Below are positions 8,013 through 19,322 of a stretch of DNA of 40,160 nt, one piece after another. Within the stretch, counting starts at the first letter, position 1. Every line of letters begins with the position of its first letter. The notes beneath the pieces are model-generated. The model ran no database searches and was not told the DNA's origin. It worked only from the letters and a program-made list of their open reading frames with translations. Source of the stretch: Alphaproteobacteria bacterium (GTDB taxonomy: Bacteria > Pseudomonadota > Alphaproteobacteria > Rickettsiales > Rickettsiaceae); the NCBI GenBank assembly GCA_013289335.1, contig JABDAD010000005.1:1-40160 (forward strand). Direction: 5' to 3'. Both the position numbers and the translations under genes were made by a program.

Positions 8013-10745
8013 TTATTCTTTAGATATTACATCATTATTTTCTAAAATAACCATAGAATCATCCTCACCGTCAGTTTCTGCAGAAGCAGTTAAAGAGGCT
8101 GAAACAACATATTCTTCATGGTTCGTCTTAAATAATATCACACCACTCGTACTCCTACCAGTGATCCTTATATCATCTAACGGGCACCTTATCAACTTAC
8201 CAAGATTCGTTATCAACATTATCTCCTGTGACACCGTCACAGGCATCGATGCTACAACAACCCCAGTTTTGTCATTTACAGCCATATTAACAATACCACT
8301 GCCGCCCCTATTCGTAACCCTATACTCATAAGCAGAACTAACCTTACCTATGCCATTCTCTGATACGGTTAATATAAATTCCTCGGACTTAGCTAAAGTA
8401 ACTAATCTCTCAGCAGAAATACCAATATCCTTCTCTGATCCCAAAGACTCAACCGAAATAGATCCATCAGCAAGCATCTTACGAGATGTAGCAGAAATCG
8501 ATAAATATCTCTCTCTCTCCTCATAATCACACTCAATACCATGAAGAACTGCCATGCTTATAACATAATCATCGCCTGAAAGTCTAATCCCACGAACACC
8601 ATCAGATGTCCTGCTCTTAAAAAGCCTAACAGATTGCACAGGAAACCTAACAGCCTTACCACAACGAGTCGCAAGCAATATATGGTCATTCTCATTACAT
8701 ACCATAACACCAACTAAGCTATCCCCACTCTCAAGCCTAATCGCAATCTTCCCATTCGCCTGAATCTTCTTAAAATCCGATAAATCATTCCTACGAACAT
8801 TACCAAACTTCGTAGAAAACATAATATTTAAATCATCCCATTCATTCATATCCTCAGGCAAAGGCATAATATTCGTTATCTTCTCACCATCACTAAGCCT
8901 TAAAATATTCACAAGAGGCCTACCCTTACTCTGAGGATTCCCAAGCGGAAGCTTATATAATTTAAGACTATAAACCTGCCCCAAATTCGAAAAAAATAAC
9001 ATCGGTGTATGTGTACTACCAATAAATAAGCGAGTAATAACATCGTCATCATGCATACTGAGGCCAGACCTCCCCTTACCACCACGCTTCTGAGCACGAT
9101 AACTGGAAAGAGGAACACGCTTAATATAACCCCCCAAGGTTACAGTCACAACCATATCTTCTCTCTGAATCAAATCTTCAATGTCATACTCATATTCTGA
9201 TACCTCAATTGAAGTCCTCCTCGGAGTCGAAAATTCCTCCTTCACTTGCAATAGCTCATCTCTAATAATATTCAATAATCTCTCCCTAGAAGACAAAATC
9301 TCAAGATAATCCGTAACCTCAGCCCTAAGAACAACCAAATCATCATCTATCTTCCTCTTTTCCATAGCTGTAAGGCGTTGCAAACGCATCTCGAGAATCG
9401 CTCTCGCCTGAACTTCAGTCATGTAGCATCCTCCATTCTCAACCAAAACAGCCCTATCATCCACAAGCTTAATAAGATCATAAATCTCAGCAGCATCCCA
9501 AACCCTCTCCATAAGCTGCCTTCTAGCATCCTGCGGATCAGATGCGCCACGAATAAGCTTCACAACCTCATCAATATTATTAACAGCTACCCTCAAACCA
9601 ACTAAAATATGTGAACGATCCCTCGCCTTATTAAGCAGGTAAATGGTCCGCCTCGTAACCACTTCTTCCCTAAATTGTAAAAATGCATGTAAAACTTCAT
9701 TAAGCTTCAAAACCCTCGGCATCGTACCATCAAGTGCCAACATAATAACACCGAAACTTGTCTGAAGCTGCGTAAACTGATAAATCTGATTCAATACAAC
9801 CTCAGAAGTAGCATCCCTCTTTATCTCTACAACAACTCTAACCCCTTGCTTATCACTCTCATCTCTTAAATCAGAAACCCCCTCTATCCTCTTCTCATTC
9901 ACAAGCTCAGCAATCTTCTCAATCATCCTAGCCTTATTTACCATATACGGCACTTCAGTAATTATTATCGCTTGCTTATTATTCGATATATCCTCAATAT
10001 GAGCCTTACCTCTTATCGTAATACTACCCCTGCCAGTCTCATAAGCAGACCTAATACCTCCATGACCCAAAATAGAACCCCCAGTCGGAAAATCAGGACC
10101 CTTTATAAATTGCATCAATTCTTCAATAGAAGCTTCAGAATTGCCTAATAAATAACAACAAGCATCAATTACCTCACCTAAATTATGCGGAGGAATGTTC
10201 GTAGCCATACCTACCGCAATACCACCAGAACCATTAACTAATAAATTCGGAAACATAGCAGGAAGTACCCTAGGCTCACTCTCCGAACCATCATAGTTCG
10301 ATACAAAATCTACAGTCTCCTTATCTAAATCCTCAAGAAGCTTATGTGCAACCTCTTCTAAACGCGACTCAGTATACCTCATCGCGGCCGGAGAATCACC
10401 ATCCATAGAACCAAAATTACCCTGACCATCCACTAAAGGAAGCCTCAAAGAAAATTCCTGCGCCATCCTAACTAACGAATCATACACAGCGCCATCACCA
10501 TGCGGATGATACTTACCTATAACATCTCCTACTACCCTAGCACACTTCCTATATTGCTTATTATAATGATATCCAGACTCAAACATCGCATACAAAATCC
10601 TACGATGAACAGGCTTTAAACCATCCCTAACATCCGGTATCGCTCTACTTACAATCACACTCATAGCATAATCTAAATATGACCGCTTCATCTCATCGGA
10701 TATATTAATAGGTACTAAGCCCTTAACACTACTCTCTCCCACCAT
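8013..10745 (-). CDS. gyrA: DNA gyrase subunit A
   Basis: The 910-residue breakage-reunion subunit of gyrase, which with GyrB introduces negative supercoils. The catalytic Tyr is Y124 in AAMRYTESR. The GyrA box QKRGGKG near residue 540 marks it as GyrA rather than ParC, and the C-terminal beta-pinwheel is present. AGGGGA just upstream supports the start. The quinolone-determining region reads [12 protein letters not shown]: Gly85 replaces the Ser83 of E. coli, while Asp89 (E. coli Asp87) is kept. Codon use differs from its neighbours: A-ending codons are scarce and G/T-ending ones dominate (8883-8939 has 19 codons, of which 12 end in T, 6 in G and 1 in A), so the plus strand is strikingly C-rich. 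Confidence 0.98.
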   Translation of the reverse strand: MVGESSVKGLVPINISDEMKRSYLDYAMSVIVSRAIPDVRDGLKPVHRRILYAMFESGYHYNKQYRKCARVVGDVIGKYHPHGDGAVYDSLVRMAQEFSLRLPLVDGQGNFGSMDGDSPAAMRYTESRLEEVAHKLLEDLDKETVDFVSNYDGSESEPRVLPAMFPNLLVNGSGGIAVGMATNIPPHNLGEVIDACCYLLGNSEASIEELMQFIKGPDFPTGGSILGHGGIRSAYETGRGSITIRGKAHIEDISNNKQAIIITEVPYMVNKARMIEKIAELVNEKRIEGVSDLRDESDKQGVRVVVEIKRDATSEVVLNQIYQFTQLQTSFGVIMLALDGTMPRVLKLNEVLHAFLQFREEVVTRRTIYLLNKARDRSHILVGLRVAVNNIDEVVKLIRGASDPQDARRQLMERVWDAAEIYDLIKLVDDRAVLVENGGCYMTEVQARAILEMRLQRLTAMEKRKIDDDLVVLRAEVTDYLEILSSRERLLNIIRDELLQVKEEFSTPRRTSIEVSEYEYDIEDLIQREDMVVTVTLGGYIKRVPLSSYRAQKRGGKGRSGLSMHDDDVITRLFIGSTHTPMLFFSNLGQVYSLKLYKLPLGNPQSKGRPLVNILRLSDGEKITNIMPLPEDMNEWDDLNIMFSTKFGNVRRNDLSDFKKIQANGKIAIRLESGDSLVGVMVCNENDHILLATRCGKAVRFPVQSVRLFKSRTSDGVRGIRLSGDDYVISMAVLHGIECDYEERERYLSISATSRKMLADGSISVESLGSEKDIGISAERLVTLAKSEEFILTVSENGIGKVSSAYEYRVTNRGGSGIVNMAVNDKTGVVVASMPVTVSQEIMLITNLGKLIRCPLDDIRITGRSTSGVILFKTNHEEYVVSASLTASAETDGEDDSMVILENNDVISKE

Positions 10746-10803
10746 TTCATTCCCCTAAAATTTCTAAACTACAAACTAAACAAAAACTAAACTTTATGCA
10801 AGA

Positions 10804-10837
10804 ATACATTCAATATGTGATAATATACTTTCAATAT
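10804..10837 (-). promoter_or_regulatory. Direct repeat with 21-bp period upstream of gyrA
   Basis: Two 13-mers, ATATTGAAAGTAT (10825-10837) and ATATTGAATGTAT (10804-10816) on the minus strand, differ at one base and start exactly 21 bases apart, two helical turns. They lie 59-92 bases upstream of the gyrA start. This geometry suits a protein bound twice to the same DNA face. In such AT-rich DNA chance is possible. Confidence 0.35.
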
Positions 10838-10985
10838 TTGGCATGATGATTCCTTAGTTTATCCATTTTTACAATAAAATTTGTCATACCTTCTACAAAA
10901 ATTATAATTAAGGTTTTTATTTTTAATAATAATTAATGTTAATTAATATATAAAAGATGATCTTCTCACTATTTTCATCTCTTAA

Positions 10986-11179
10986 CTTGCGTACTTTACT
11001 TCATTGCCCTACCCTCCCTTATTTAGTCTAGTAGATTCATCTAGCGACCTAGATAGAAAATTACAAATCCTAGATACGCTTGCAAAGCACGCAACAAATC
11101 GAATAGGAATTCATGATATCATATGTTTCCAGAATGGAAATGGAAGGCATGCAAAATAATGATTGATTTTATTTACTAA
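10986..11179 (+). pseudogene. Relic of a Fic-domain gene (mobile mystery protein B-like)
   Basis: A 57-codon open stretch without a start codon (10986-11156) ends in IHDIICFQNGNGRHAK. This closely resembles the Fic signature IHCFPNGNGRHAR, the AMP-transferase motif HPFxxGNGRxxR, as found in mobile mystery protein B. Upstream, LDTLAKHATNRIGIH resembles the helix that precedes that motif. The frame then stops, and two bases later another frame gives MIDFIY, matching the LMADxx that normally follows. Two extra residues between IH and CF, the frameshift and the missing N- and C-terminal thirds mark it as a dead fragment. Reading by eye only; no alignment was run. Confidence 0.6.
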
Positions 11180-11286
11180 ATCTTAAAAATAACTGGAATT
11201 GTTTGCGTTAAAAGTATCTAATACACTATAGTGGCGTTGTAAACTTAGAAAGTTTTTGAATTTCATTAAGAATTTTATAATATTTT

Positions 11287-11586
11287 TTATTTCTCTAAAC
11301 GTTTTTTTAGTAGTAATTTATGGTAGAATGATTTTATATCCGAAAGCGAATAATCTCCCTCATATGAAGCATCGCAAGCCACAATTTTCTTCAAATAAAA
11401 ATTTATTTCGTCTTTCTCAATCTCTTCTGAATCAGATAATTTTTCTACACTTTTTTCGATTTCTTTTTTTATCGAAAATATATAATTATATGCTCCTTTA
11501 ATTTTTTTGAATACTACTGGGATATCCTCCGGCTTTAATACCAAAATAGCCACTACCAAAACAACTAATATCTCAGAAAAAGACAT
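11287..11586 (-). CDS. tatB: TatB-like Sec-independent translocase subunit
   Basis: A 99-residue TatA/TatB family protein, part of the Tat machinery that exports folded proteins. The N-terminus has the classic plan: a short hydrophobic helix (about 5-18, ILVVLVVAILVL), a hinge KPEDIPVV where TatA/B have GPERLP, then an amphipathic charged helix (FKKIKGAYNYIFSIKKEIEK) and an acidic tail. An early Glu (E5) and the length of about 100 residues favour TatB over the shorter TatA. It starts three bases after the ettA stop, so the two share a transcript. TatC is not in the window. Confidence 0.8.
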   Translation of the reverse strand: MSFSEILVVLVVAILVLKPEDIPVVFKKIKGAYNYIFSIKKEIEKSVEKLSDSEEIEKDEINFYLKKIVACDASYEGDYSLSDIKSFYHKLLLKKRLEK

Positions 11587-11589
11587 AAT

Positions 11590-13257
11590 TCACATTAATT
11601 TTCTATGTTTAAATTTTTGATTTTCCATATCAACCCCATGAGTTTTTAGCATATATTCATGATAATCATGATAATTCCCTTCAAACCATGAAGCATTACC
11701 TTCTTGATCATAAGCAATTATATGAGTTGCGATTCTATCTAAAAACCATCTATCATGACTTATCACCATAACGCAACCAGCAAAATCAAGAATTGCTTCT
11801 TCTAAAGCACGTAGTGTATCAACATCCAGATCATTTGACGGCTCATCAAGAAGTATAACATTTGCTCCTTCTTTGAGTAATTTCGCTATATGAACTCTGT
11901 TTCTTTCGCCACCAGAAAGCTGTCCGACTTTTTTTTGCTGATCACCTCCTTTAAAGTTAAAAGCTGAGCAATATGCTCTACTCTTAACAATCCTATCTCC
12001 TAAATACATCTCTTCAAGTCCATTAGATATTTCTTGCCATACTGTTTTACTATCGTCTAAGTGATCTCTTGATTGATCAACATAACCGAGTTTAACTGTG
12101 GGACCTACTCGTAATGTTCCTGAATCATGCGTTTCTTTTCCATTGATCATTTTAAATAACGTGGTTTTGCCAGCCCCATTTGGCCCAACTATACCAACAA
12201 TAGCGCCTGCAGGGACTTTAAATGAAAAACCATTTAAAAGCTGCTTACCATCAAAACTTTTTGATAATTCAGTTGCTTCTATCACCAAGTCTCCGAGCCT
12301 TGGGCCATTCGGTATAATGATCTGAGCTGCAGTAACAATTTTCTCTCTAGATTTGCTCAATAATTCCTGATAAGCCGTTATACGAGCTTTACTTTTAGCT
12401 TGCCTTGCTTTGGGAGATTGTCTGATCCACTCAAGCTCCGTACGAAGCAATTTAGCTCTATCGCTCTCTTCTTTATCTTCTCCTTGTAGTTTTTGATGTT
12501 TTTGCTCAAGCCAAGCCGAATAGTTTGAATGCCAAGGAACACATTCACCACGATCAATTTCAAGAATCCAATCTGTGACATTATCTAGAAAATATCTGTC
12601 ATGTGTAATGGATACAACAGTACCTTTGTAATCTTTTAAGAAATTCTCAAGCCATGATACGGACTCTGCATCTAAATGATTTGTTGGTTCATCAAGCAAC
12701 AACATATCTGGTTTTTCAAGCAGAAGCTTACATAAAGCAACTCTTCTACGCTCGCCACCTGAAATTTTTGTAACATCAGCATTTTTTGTTGGACATCTAA
12801 GAGCATTCATTGCTATCTCAACTTCTCTCTCTAGATTCCACAAATCTCCAGCGTCTATTTTCTCTTGTAAATCTGCTTGTTTAGCCAGAAGATCATTCAT
12901 TACATCTTCTGTCATTTCTTCTGCAAATTTAGCGCTTATTTCGTTGAATTGGTCTAAAAGAGCCTGTTTTTCAGAAAGACTTTCCATAATATTCTCAAAA
13001 ACATTTTTTTTGGTATTAAGATGAGGTTCTTGTGGCAAATACCCAATTTTGATGCCATCTGCCACCCAAGCTTCACCGTCGAATTCTTTATCAACTCCAG
13101 CCATAATTCTAAGTAATGTAGATTTACCAGCTCCATTATGGCCAATAATCCCAATTTTTGCTCCTGGTAGAAACGAAAGCCAGGTTTCTTTTAGAATTTG
13201 CTTACCATTAATAGTTTTGGTAAGACCCTTCATAACATAGACATATTGATAAGACAT
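11590..13257 (-). CDS. ettA: ABC-F ATPase EttA (energy-dependent translational throttle)
   Basis: A 555-residue cytoplasmic ABC-F protein that binds the ribosomal E site and gates entry into elongation according to ATP/ADP ratio. Two ABC modules are complete: Walker A GHNGAGKST near 39-47 and GPNGAGKTT near 360; signatures LSGGERRRVAL and LSGGERNRVHI; Walker B blocks LLLDEPTNHLD and ILLDEPSNDLD. The arm insertion lies in the first domain and the interdomain linker around 255-320. The N-terminal MSYQYVYVMKGLTK and overall length are EttA-like, which distinguishes it from Uup or YheS. It is followed at once by tatB. Confidence 0.95.
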   Translation of the reverse strand: MSYQYVYVMKGLTKTINGKQILKETWLSFLPGAKIGIIGHNGAGKSTLLRIMAGVDKEFDGEAWVADGIKIGYLPQEPHLNTKKNVFENIMESLSEKQALLDQFNEISAKFAEEMTEDVMNDLLAKQADLQEKIDAGDLWNLEREVEIAMNALRCPTKNADVTKISGGERRRVALCKLLLEKPDMLLLDEPTNHLDAESVSWLENFLKDYKGTVVSITHDRYFLDNVTDWILEIDRGECVPWHSNYSAWLEQKHQKLQGEDKEESDRAKLLRTELEWIRQSPKARQAKSKARITAYQELLSKSREKIVTAAQIIIPNGPRLGDLVIEATELSKSFDGKQLLNGFSFKVPAGAIVGIVGPNGAGKTTLFKMINGKETHDSGTLRVGPTVKLGYVDQSRDHLDDSKTVWQEISNGLEEMYLGDRIVKSRAYCSAFNFKGGDQQKKVGQLSGGERNRVHIAKLLKEGANVILLDEPSNDLDVDTLRALEEAILDFAGCVMVISHDRWFLDRIATHIIAYDQEGNASWFEGNYHDYHEYMLKTHGVDMENQKFKHRKLM

Positions 13258-13484
13258 TATATTCCTTTAAATTATTAGTTCATGAGCAAAATAACACTAT
13301 GCTACAAATATATCAAATATTTGTTTTCAACATCTTTCATTGAACTTTTTACATCTGAGCGAACGCCAAGTAAAACAAACATCTGGGTAGTCTAAAATAG
13401 CTTTCGTAAATTTTCTAATACAATAATCATGGTCAACAATAGATTTTGTTATAGGAAAATTATATTTTAGTTAACAACATTAAC

Positions 13485-15905
<2,421 letters not shown>

Positions 15906-15911
15906 TCATAC

Positions 15912-15939
15912 TTGTTATTCATGCGCCGTAGTATATAAC
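15912..15939 (+). promoter_or_regulatory. Promoter of the HAD phosphatase gene
   Basis: TTGTTA (15912-15917), a 16-base spacer and TATAAC (15934-15939), which would give a leader of about 35 bases before the ATG at 15981. Its -10 box overlaps that of the opposing gyrB promoter. Confidence 0.5.
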
Positions 15940-15959
15940 ATTTAAGTACATTATCACAA
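15932..15959 (-). promoter_or_regulatory. Promoter of gyrB
   Basis: On the minus strand TTGTGA (15954-15959), a 16-base spacer and TATATA (15932-15937), preceded by TG in the extended -10 position (TGTTATATA). The transcript would start about 25 bases before the gyrB ATG. Confidence 0.55.
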
Positions 15960-15980
15960 GCAAAATAACTGGTAAAATCT

Positions 15981-16853
15981 ATGACTCTTAAAAGCACATA
16001 TAAATACAAAAGAATTTTAGAAATAAATGATCTTATTGATCAATATGATGCTTTTATTTTTGATATTTGGGGGGTGTTTCATGATGGTGGTGATCTATTT
16101 AAAGGCGTAGCAACACTTATAAATGAATTACAAAAAATAAAAATTGTTCGTATAATTTCAAATGCACCAAGATTAAGAACCACGACGGCTGAGATGCTTA
16201 TTAAATCAGGTATGAATATAGACCCAAATTCTTTATGGACCTCTGGAGAAATTGCTAGGATTATGATGAGAGATGCAAAAAAGTACTTGGGCTTGAATTC
16301 TTTAACAATCTATCAACCTAGAAGAGAGTCTAATTTAGAGATTCTTAACGATCTTAATGTAAAAATTACAGATAGACCTGAAGATGCAAACTTAATACTT
16401 CTTACAGTATTTCAAGATATGCATGAAGATGCTAGCAAAACAATAGAATCTCTCAAAAAAGCAGCTTCACTTAAGATCCCAGCCCTATGTGCTAACCCAG
16501 ATGTAGAAGTTATGCATATGGGGTCCATAAGGCGATGCGCAGGATATTTTGCTAAAATATATAACGAACTAGGTGGAAAAATTATATATTCTGGAAAACC
16601 AGAAAAACTTATTTTTGAACATTGTTTTGAAACTTTTGATAAATCCAAAAAAGCTTTGATGGTTGGCGATACTTTTAGCACTGATATTGAAGGAGCAGCT
16701 CTTTTTGGTATTGATTCAGCTCTTGTTACATCAGGCAATGTTGCAAGAGCCATTGCAACATTAGAAATAAAGGATGAACTTGAAGCAATAAACAAAATAT
16801 GTTCCAAAGAAAAATATCAACCAACACATATTGTTAGAACAAAGAAGCTGTGA
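15981..16853 (+). CDS. HAD superfamily (class IIA-type) phosphatase
   Basis: A 290-residue haloacid dehalogenase family hydrolase of the subclass IIA type, related to NagD and p-nitrophenylphosphatases and to the alphaproteobacterial TIGR01459 group. Motif I is FIFDIWGVFHDG (about 25-36), in which the usual DxDG becomes DIWG with the nucleophilic Asp retained. The motif II region is RIISNAPR (threonine/serine site), the motif III Lys is in SGKPEK near 213, and motif IV is VGDTFSTDIEGA near 230-241. The substrate is unknown. It is divergent from gyrB with interlocking promoters and is followed by decayed sequence. Confidence 0.85.
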   Translation: MTLKSTYKYKRILEINDLIDQYDAFIFDIWGVFHDGGDLFKGVATLINELQKIKIVRIISNAPRLRTTTAEMLIKSGMNIDPNSLWTSGEIARIMMRDAKKYLGLNSLTIYQPRRESNLEILNDLNVKITDRPEDANLILLTVFQDMHEDASKTIESLKKAASLKIPALCANPDVEVMHMGSIRRCAGYFAKIYNELGGKIIYSGKPEKLIFEHCFETFDKSKKALMVGDTFSTDIEGAALFGIDSALVTSGNVARAIATLEIKDELEAINKICSKEKYQPTHIVRTKKL

Positions 16854-16918
16854 CCATAATAATAGCGCATATCGTTAATGAAAGCTCTCCAAAGCACATG
16901 GTAAAAGTCTAGTATCAA

Positions 16919-17014
16919 ATCTTCTAATGTTACACACTTTTTATTAGGAAAAATATTTTGTACTAAAGTTGTTTTACCAGATTGCCTAAGACCAGTTATT
17001 GTCACCACTGGAAA
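16919..17014 (-). pseudogene. Fragment of a DUF4143-type ATPase (AAA_14)
   Basis: About 32 codons read FPVVTITGLRQSGKTTL...CVTLED, the Walker A region of the ATPases (AAA_14 plus DUF4143) often found as accessory or toxin-antitoxin-like genes; typical members read FPVVxITGPRQSGKTTL...YVSLED. An in-frame stop lies just before FPVV, and after LED the frame drifts to unrelated residues and ends near 16817, antisense to the HAD gene. The usual 400-residue protein is missing. A dispersed repeat end starts about 20 bases away (17033), perhaps the agent or scar of the deletion. Confidence 0.65.
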
Positions 17015-17032
17015 TTAGTGTCTATGCCTCTG

Positions 17033-17095
17033 CTATAGTCAATTAACTTGGATATGGAACTAGAAGCAACGAGTAAGCCTATGGCACTACATGGT
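17033..17095. repeat. Dispersed repeat, single end (copy C)
   Basis: CTATAGTCAATTAACTTGGA (from 17033) and the following GAACTAGAAGC-AACGAGTAAGCCTAT match the left ends of the copies at 4642 and 19323. I do not find a matching right end, so this is a partial copy. It reaches into the last codons of the small membrane protein gene that ends at 17079. Confidence 0.55.
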
Positions 17096-17453
17096 CATGA
17101 TTAAATCTTCCAGCAAGTTCAATTGATGCCTCAGATGAATAAAAGTCAGGCAACCATTTTTCTTCCCGATTGTGCGAGCGAGGAGCAGAATATTGGGAAT
17201 GATCATGTAAAGGATTAACGTAGGTTGTTGCATCATGCCACTCTTGTACAACAGCTACATCTGCATTATTAATAACTGCTGGAGCCTTATTATTTTTGCA
17301 ATATTTTTTACAAAAATAACAAAAGCCACCTGCAATTAACACTCCTATGGCAATGAGAATTCCATTACCAACGTCATTATTCTCCATACTAAATCCACCT
17401 ATGGGACTAGGAGATAAACTTTGTGTTGGGGTATAATAGATTGGATCATACAT
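17079..17453 (-). CDS. Small single-pass membrane protein of unknown function
   Basis: A 124-residue protein without known relatives. The start at 17453 is fixed by AAAGGAGG six bases upstream, as strong a site as that of the gene at 7731. The N-terminal 28 residues are Pro/Ser/Tyr-rich (YYTPTQSLSPSPIGG). One membrane helix covers about 30-47 (GILIAIGVLIAGGFCYFC), followed by a basic Cys-containing stop (KKYCKNNK) that puts the C-terminus in the cytoplasm. The C-terminal half is polar, with several His (LHDHSQY, SHNREE, FNHDHVVP). The last codons may have been supplied by an adjoining repeat. Confidence 0.65.
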   Translation of the reverse strand: MYDPIYYTPTQSLSPSPIGGFSMENNDVGNGILIAIGVLIAGGFCYFCKKYCKNNKAPAVINNADVAVVQEWHDATTYVNPLHDHSQYSAPRSHNREEKWLPDFYSSEASIELAGRFNHDHVVP

Positions 17454-17486
17454 CACACGCCTCCTTTCAAATAAGAAGTTAAACAT

Positions 17487-17875
17487 GGGTTGCTGGAATA
17501 CAAGTAAGATACTACAATTATCGATCTAGTTCTGAAGTAATGATAAAACTCAAAATTTTGTATTAATATTGCTAAATATGTAGGTGGCAAATAGTAATTT
17601 ATTTTGATATTAAAAAAGCTACCAAGAAAATTTCCAACGAAATCAAACACTTCATATTCAAGGTTATTAACAATAATAGTGTATCACCTTACAATATAAA
17701 TTACTATACTGCTACACTGCTTTACCTAGAAAAATATAAATCATGTGACATATGGCAGATTTCAGAGAGTAGTATGAGCATTATAGCAAATGTAAGATAG
17801 AAATATAAATAAACCTTACAAATAATACACAACTTTTCTATCAAAAGCTTAACTAAAAGATAAAGACAATTAGTC
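17487..17875. other. Intergenic stretch without an identifiable gene
   Basis: About 390 AT-rich bases between the glycosyltransferase gene and the small membrane protein. A 65-codon minus-strand frame (17453-17650) overlaps the start of the membrane protein gene and has no ribosome binding site or recognisable motif, so I do not call it. It presumably contains the promoter of the membrane protein gene. Confidence 0.5.
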
Positions 17876-19192
17876 CTAAATCAGCCCAAGAAGCTTTAAT
17901 CTTGATACATACTTCTTCTGCACCGTATTAACTGAATAATGTTCATCTATATATTTTTCCCCAGATTTAGCAAGAATCGTGTAATATTCCTTATCCTCAA
18001 ATAATTTTTTCATATATTTGGAAGCTTGCTCAATTGATGGTTCAGCCCAATATTTTCCACTCTCATAAATATATTCTAGAGGTTTTAATGGAACTAATTT
18101 ATAATCAACAACACAGGAATTATTATTCAATGTAAAATCAGTATTTCCAGAATAATTTGTGGCAATAACAACCTTACCCATTTTCATTGCTTCAGCCATC
18201 CCTATACCAAGCCCCTCTGCTCTATGGAGCGACACATAAACATCACATAGATTTATTAAAGCTAGAATCTTCTCTCTTGGCAGAACTTCATCAATAAGAT
18301 AAATTCTCTTATCTCCAACCAAATTTTTCATCAAATTATCTAATTCTTCTTTTAAAATTTGATAGTTTTTGTTTCTAATAACTTTTATTACTAAACCAAC
18401 TTTCGTTTCATCCGGGAAAGCTTTATAAAAAGCCTCAATAACAGCTTTAGGGTTTTTTCTTGCCATTATTGAGGACATATCAAACGTAAATATGTACAAG
18501 AATTTATCTTCTGGAAGATTGAAATCCTTTCGTTTATAACCTTTCGGAATTTCAAAATCTATTGGATATGGCATATGAATTACAGGTATCATAGCAGAAT
18601 CAGAAACTGATTTCTGCAGAAAGCTAGACATTGCCCAATATTCATCAAAAATAGCAAGTGTAGATATCCATTCCGTTGGATAATCTCTAAGCTCCCATGC
18701 TCCATAGTGGATATTATATCTACCTGAAAAAATTTTATTCCCATATTCTAGATATAATTTAGCTATTGCATCACCATTACATACAAAAATATTAGTTTTA
18801 TATGGAAGTTCCTTTGATATTTTGTCGATTACCGAAGTATCATCATAATTACCCATAAATAAATAAGAACAATCATAAAATGAATAATCTATAGAGGCAA
18901 CGTTTAGAGCGTCAGCAACATTTCTAATATGCTGTCCGAGACCAAACTCACCTGTAGGAAAACCTATTAAATTTACTCCGTTTTTTAACGTAGACCCTGA
19001 AAGTTTAGAAATAATGTATTTCCCATCTTCAAAAACAGTATTAGATAGCTCAATATTTCTAACTTTTCTATATATCGCATGAAGAATCTTTTCTCTATAA
19101 AAAATTTTAACTTTATCTTGAATTCGCTTTGGCAAAAGATTTAGGATCTTCAAAAGAAATTGACGGTGAGTGTCTATAAATTTTATTAACAT
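17876..19192 (-). CDS. GT4-family glycosyltransferase
   Basis: A 438-residue glycosyltransferase with the GT-B fold and retaining GT4 character. The N-terminal domain has GVNLIGFPTGEFGLGQHIRNVADAL (about 72-96), the loop seen in GT4 enzymes written as GYxxxExGLGExxR. The C-terminal nucleotide-sugar domain shows YVSLHRAEGLGIGMAEAMKMGKVVIAT with the E-x7-E motif (EGLGIGMAE), followed by SGNTDF. It has no membrane helix. It probably decorates a surface glycan or lipid; donor and acceptor cannot be read from the sequence. It lies alone behind a repeat copy, and no other glycan genes are near. Confidence 0.85.
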   Translation of the reverse strand: MLIKFIDTHRQFLLKILNLLPKRIQDKVKIFYREKILHAIYRKVRNIELSNTVFEDGKYIISKLSGSTLKNGVNLIGFPTGEFGLGQHIRNVADALNVASIDYSFYDCSYLFMGNYDDTSVIDKISKELPYKTNIFVCNGDAIAKLYLEYGNKIFSGRYNIHYGAWELRDYPTEWISTLAIFDEYWAMSSFLQKSVSDSAMIPVIHMPYPIDFEIPKGYKRKDFNLPEDKFLYIFTFDMSSIMARKNPKAVIEAFYKAFPDETKVGLVIKVIRNKNYQILKEELDNLMKNLVGDKRIYLIDEVLPREKILALINLCDVYVSLHRAEGLGIGMAEAMKMGKVVIATNYSGNTDFTLNNNSCVVDYKLVPLKPLEYIYESGKYWAEPSIEQASKYMKKLFEDKEYYTILAKSGEKYIDEHYSVNTVQKKYVSRLKLLGLI

Positions 19193-19322
19193 ATATAAAT
19201 TAAATGAATATACACAAAATATTAGATTTCGTATTTAATACTGGATTAGGGCCAATAGCAAGTCAACACAAACTTAAGTTAGATTATTGTCATCAAATAT
19301 CCGAGTATACACTGACTTACTT

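Larger units (their letters stand above)
10746..11286. other. 540-base spacer between gyrA and tatB
   Basis: No complete gene is present. The gyrA-proximal part is very AT-rich and holds a 21-base-period direct repeat (10804-10837). The centre holds a Fic-like relic on the plus strand (10986-11179). The rest, up to the tatB stop, shows nothing I can name. Confidence 0.6.

Noticed and set aside
8013-10745. Reading the gyrase A gene as parC
   Set aside because: A GyrA box (QKRGGKG) and full-length C-terminal domain are present.
11256-11501. 81-codon plus-strand frame opposite tatB
   Set aside because: Most of it is antisense to tatB, and nothing supports it.
16412-16807. 131-codon minus-strand frame opposite the HAD gene
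   Set aside because: Lies wholly antisense to a gene with clear HAD motifs; translation shows no domain.
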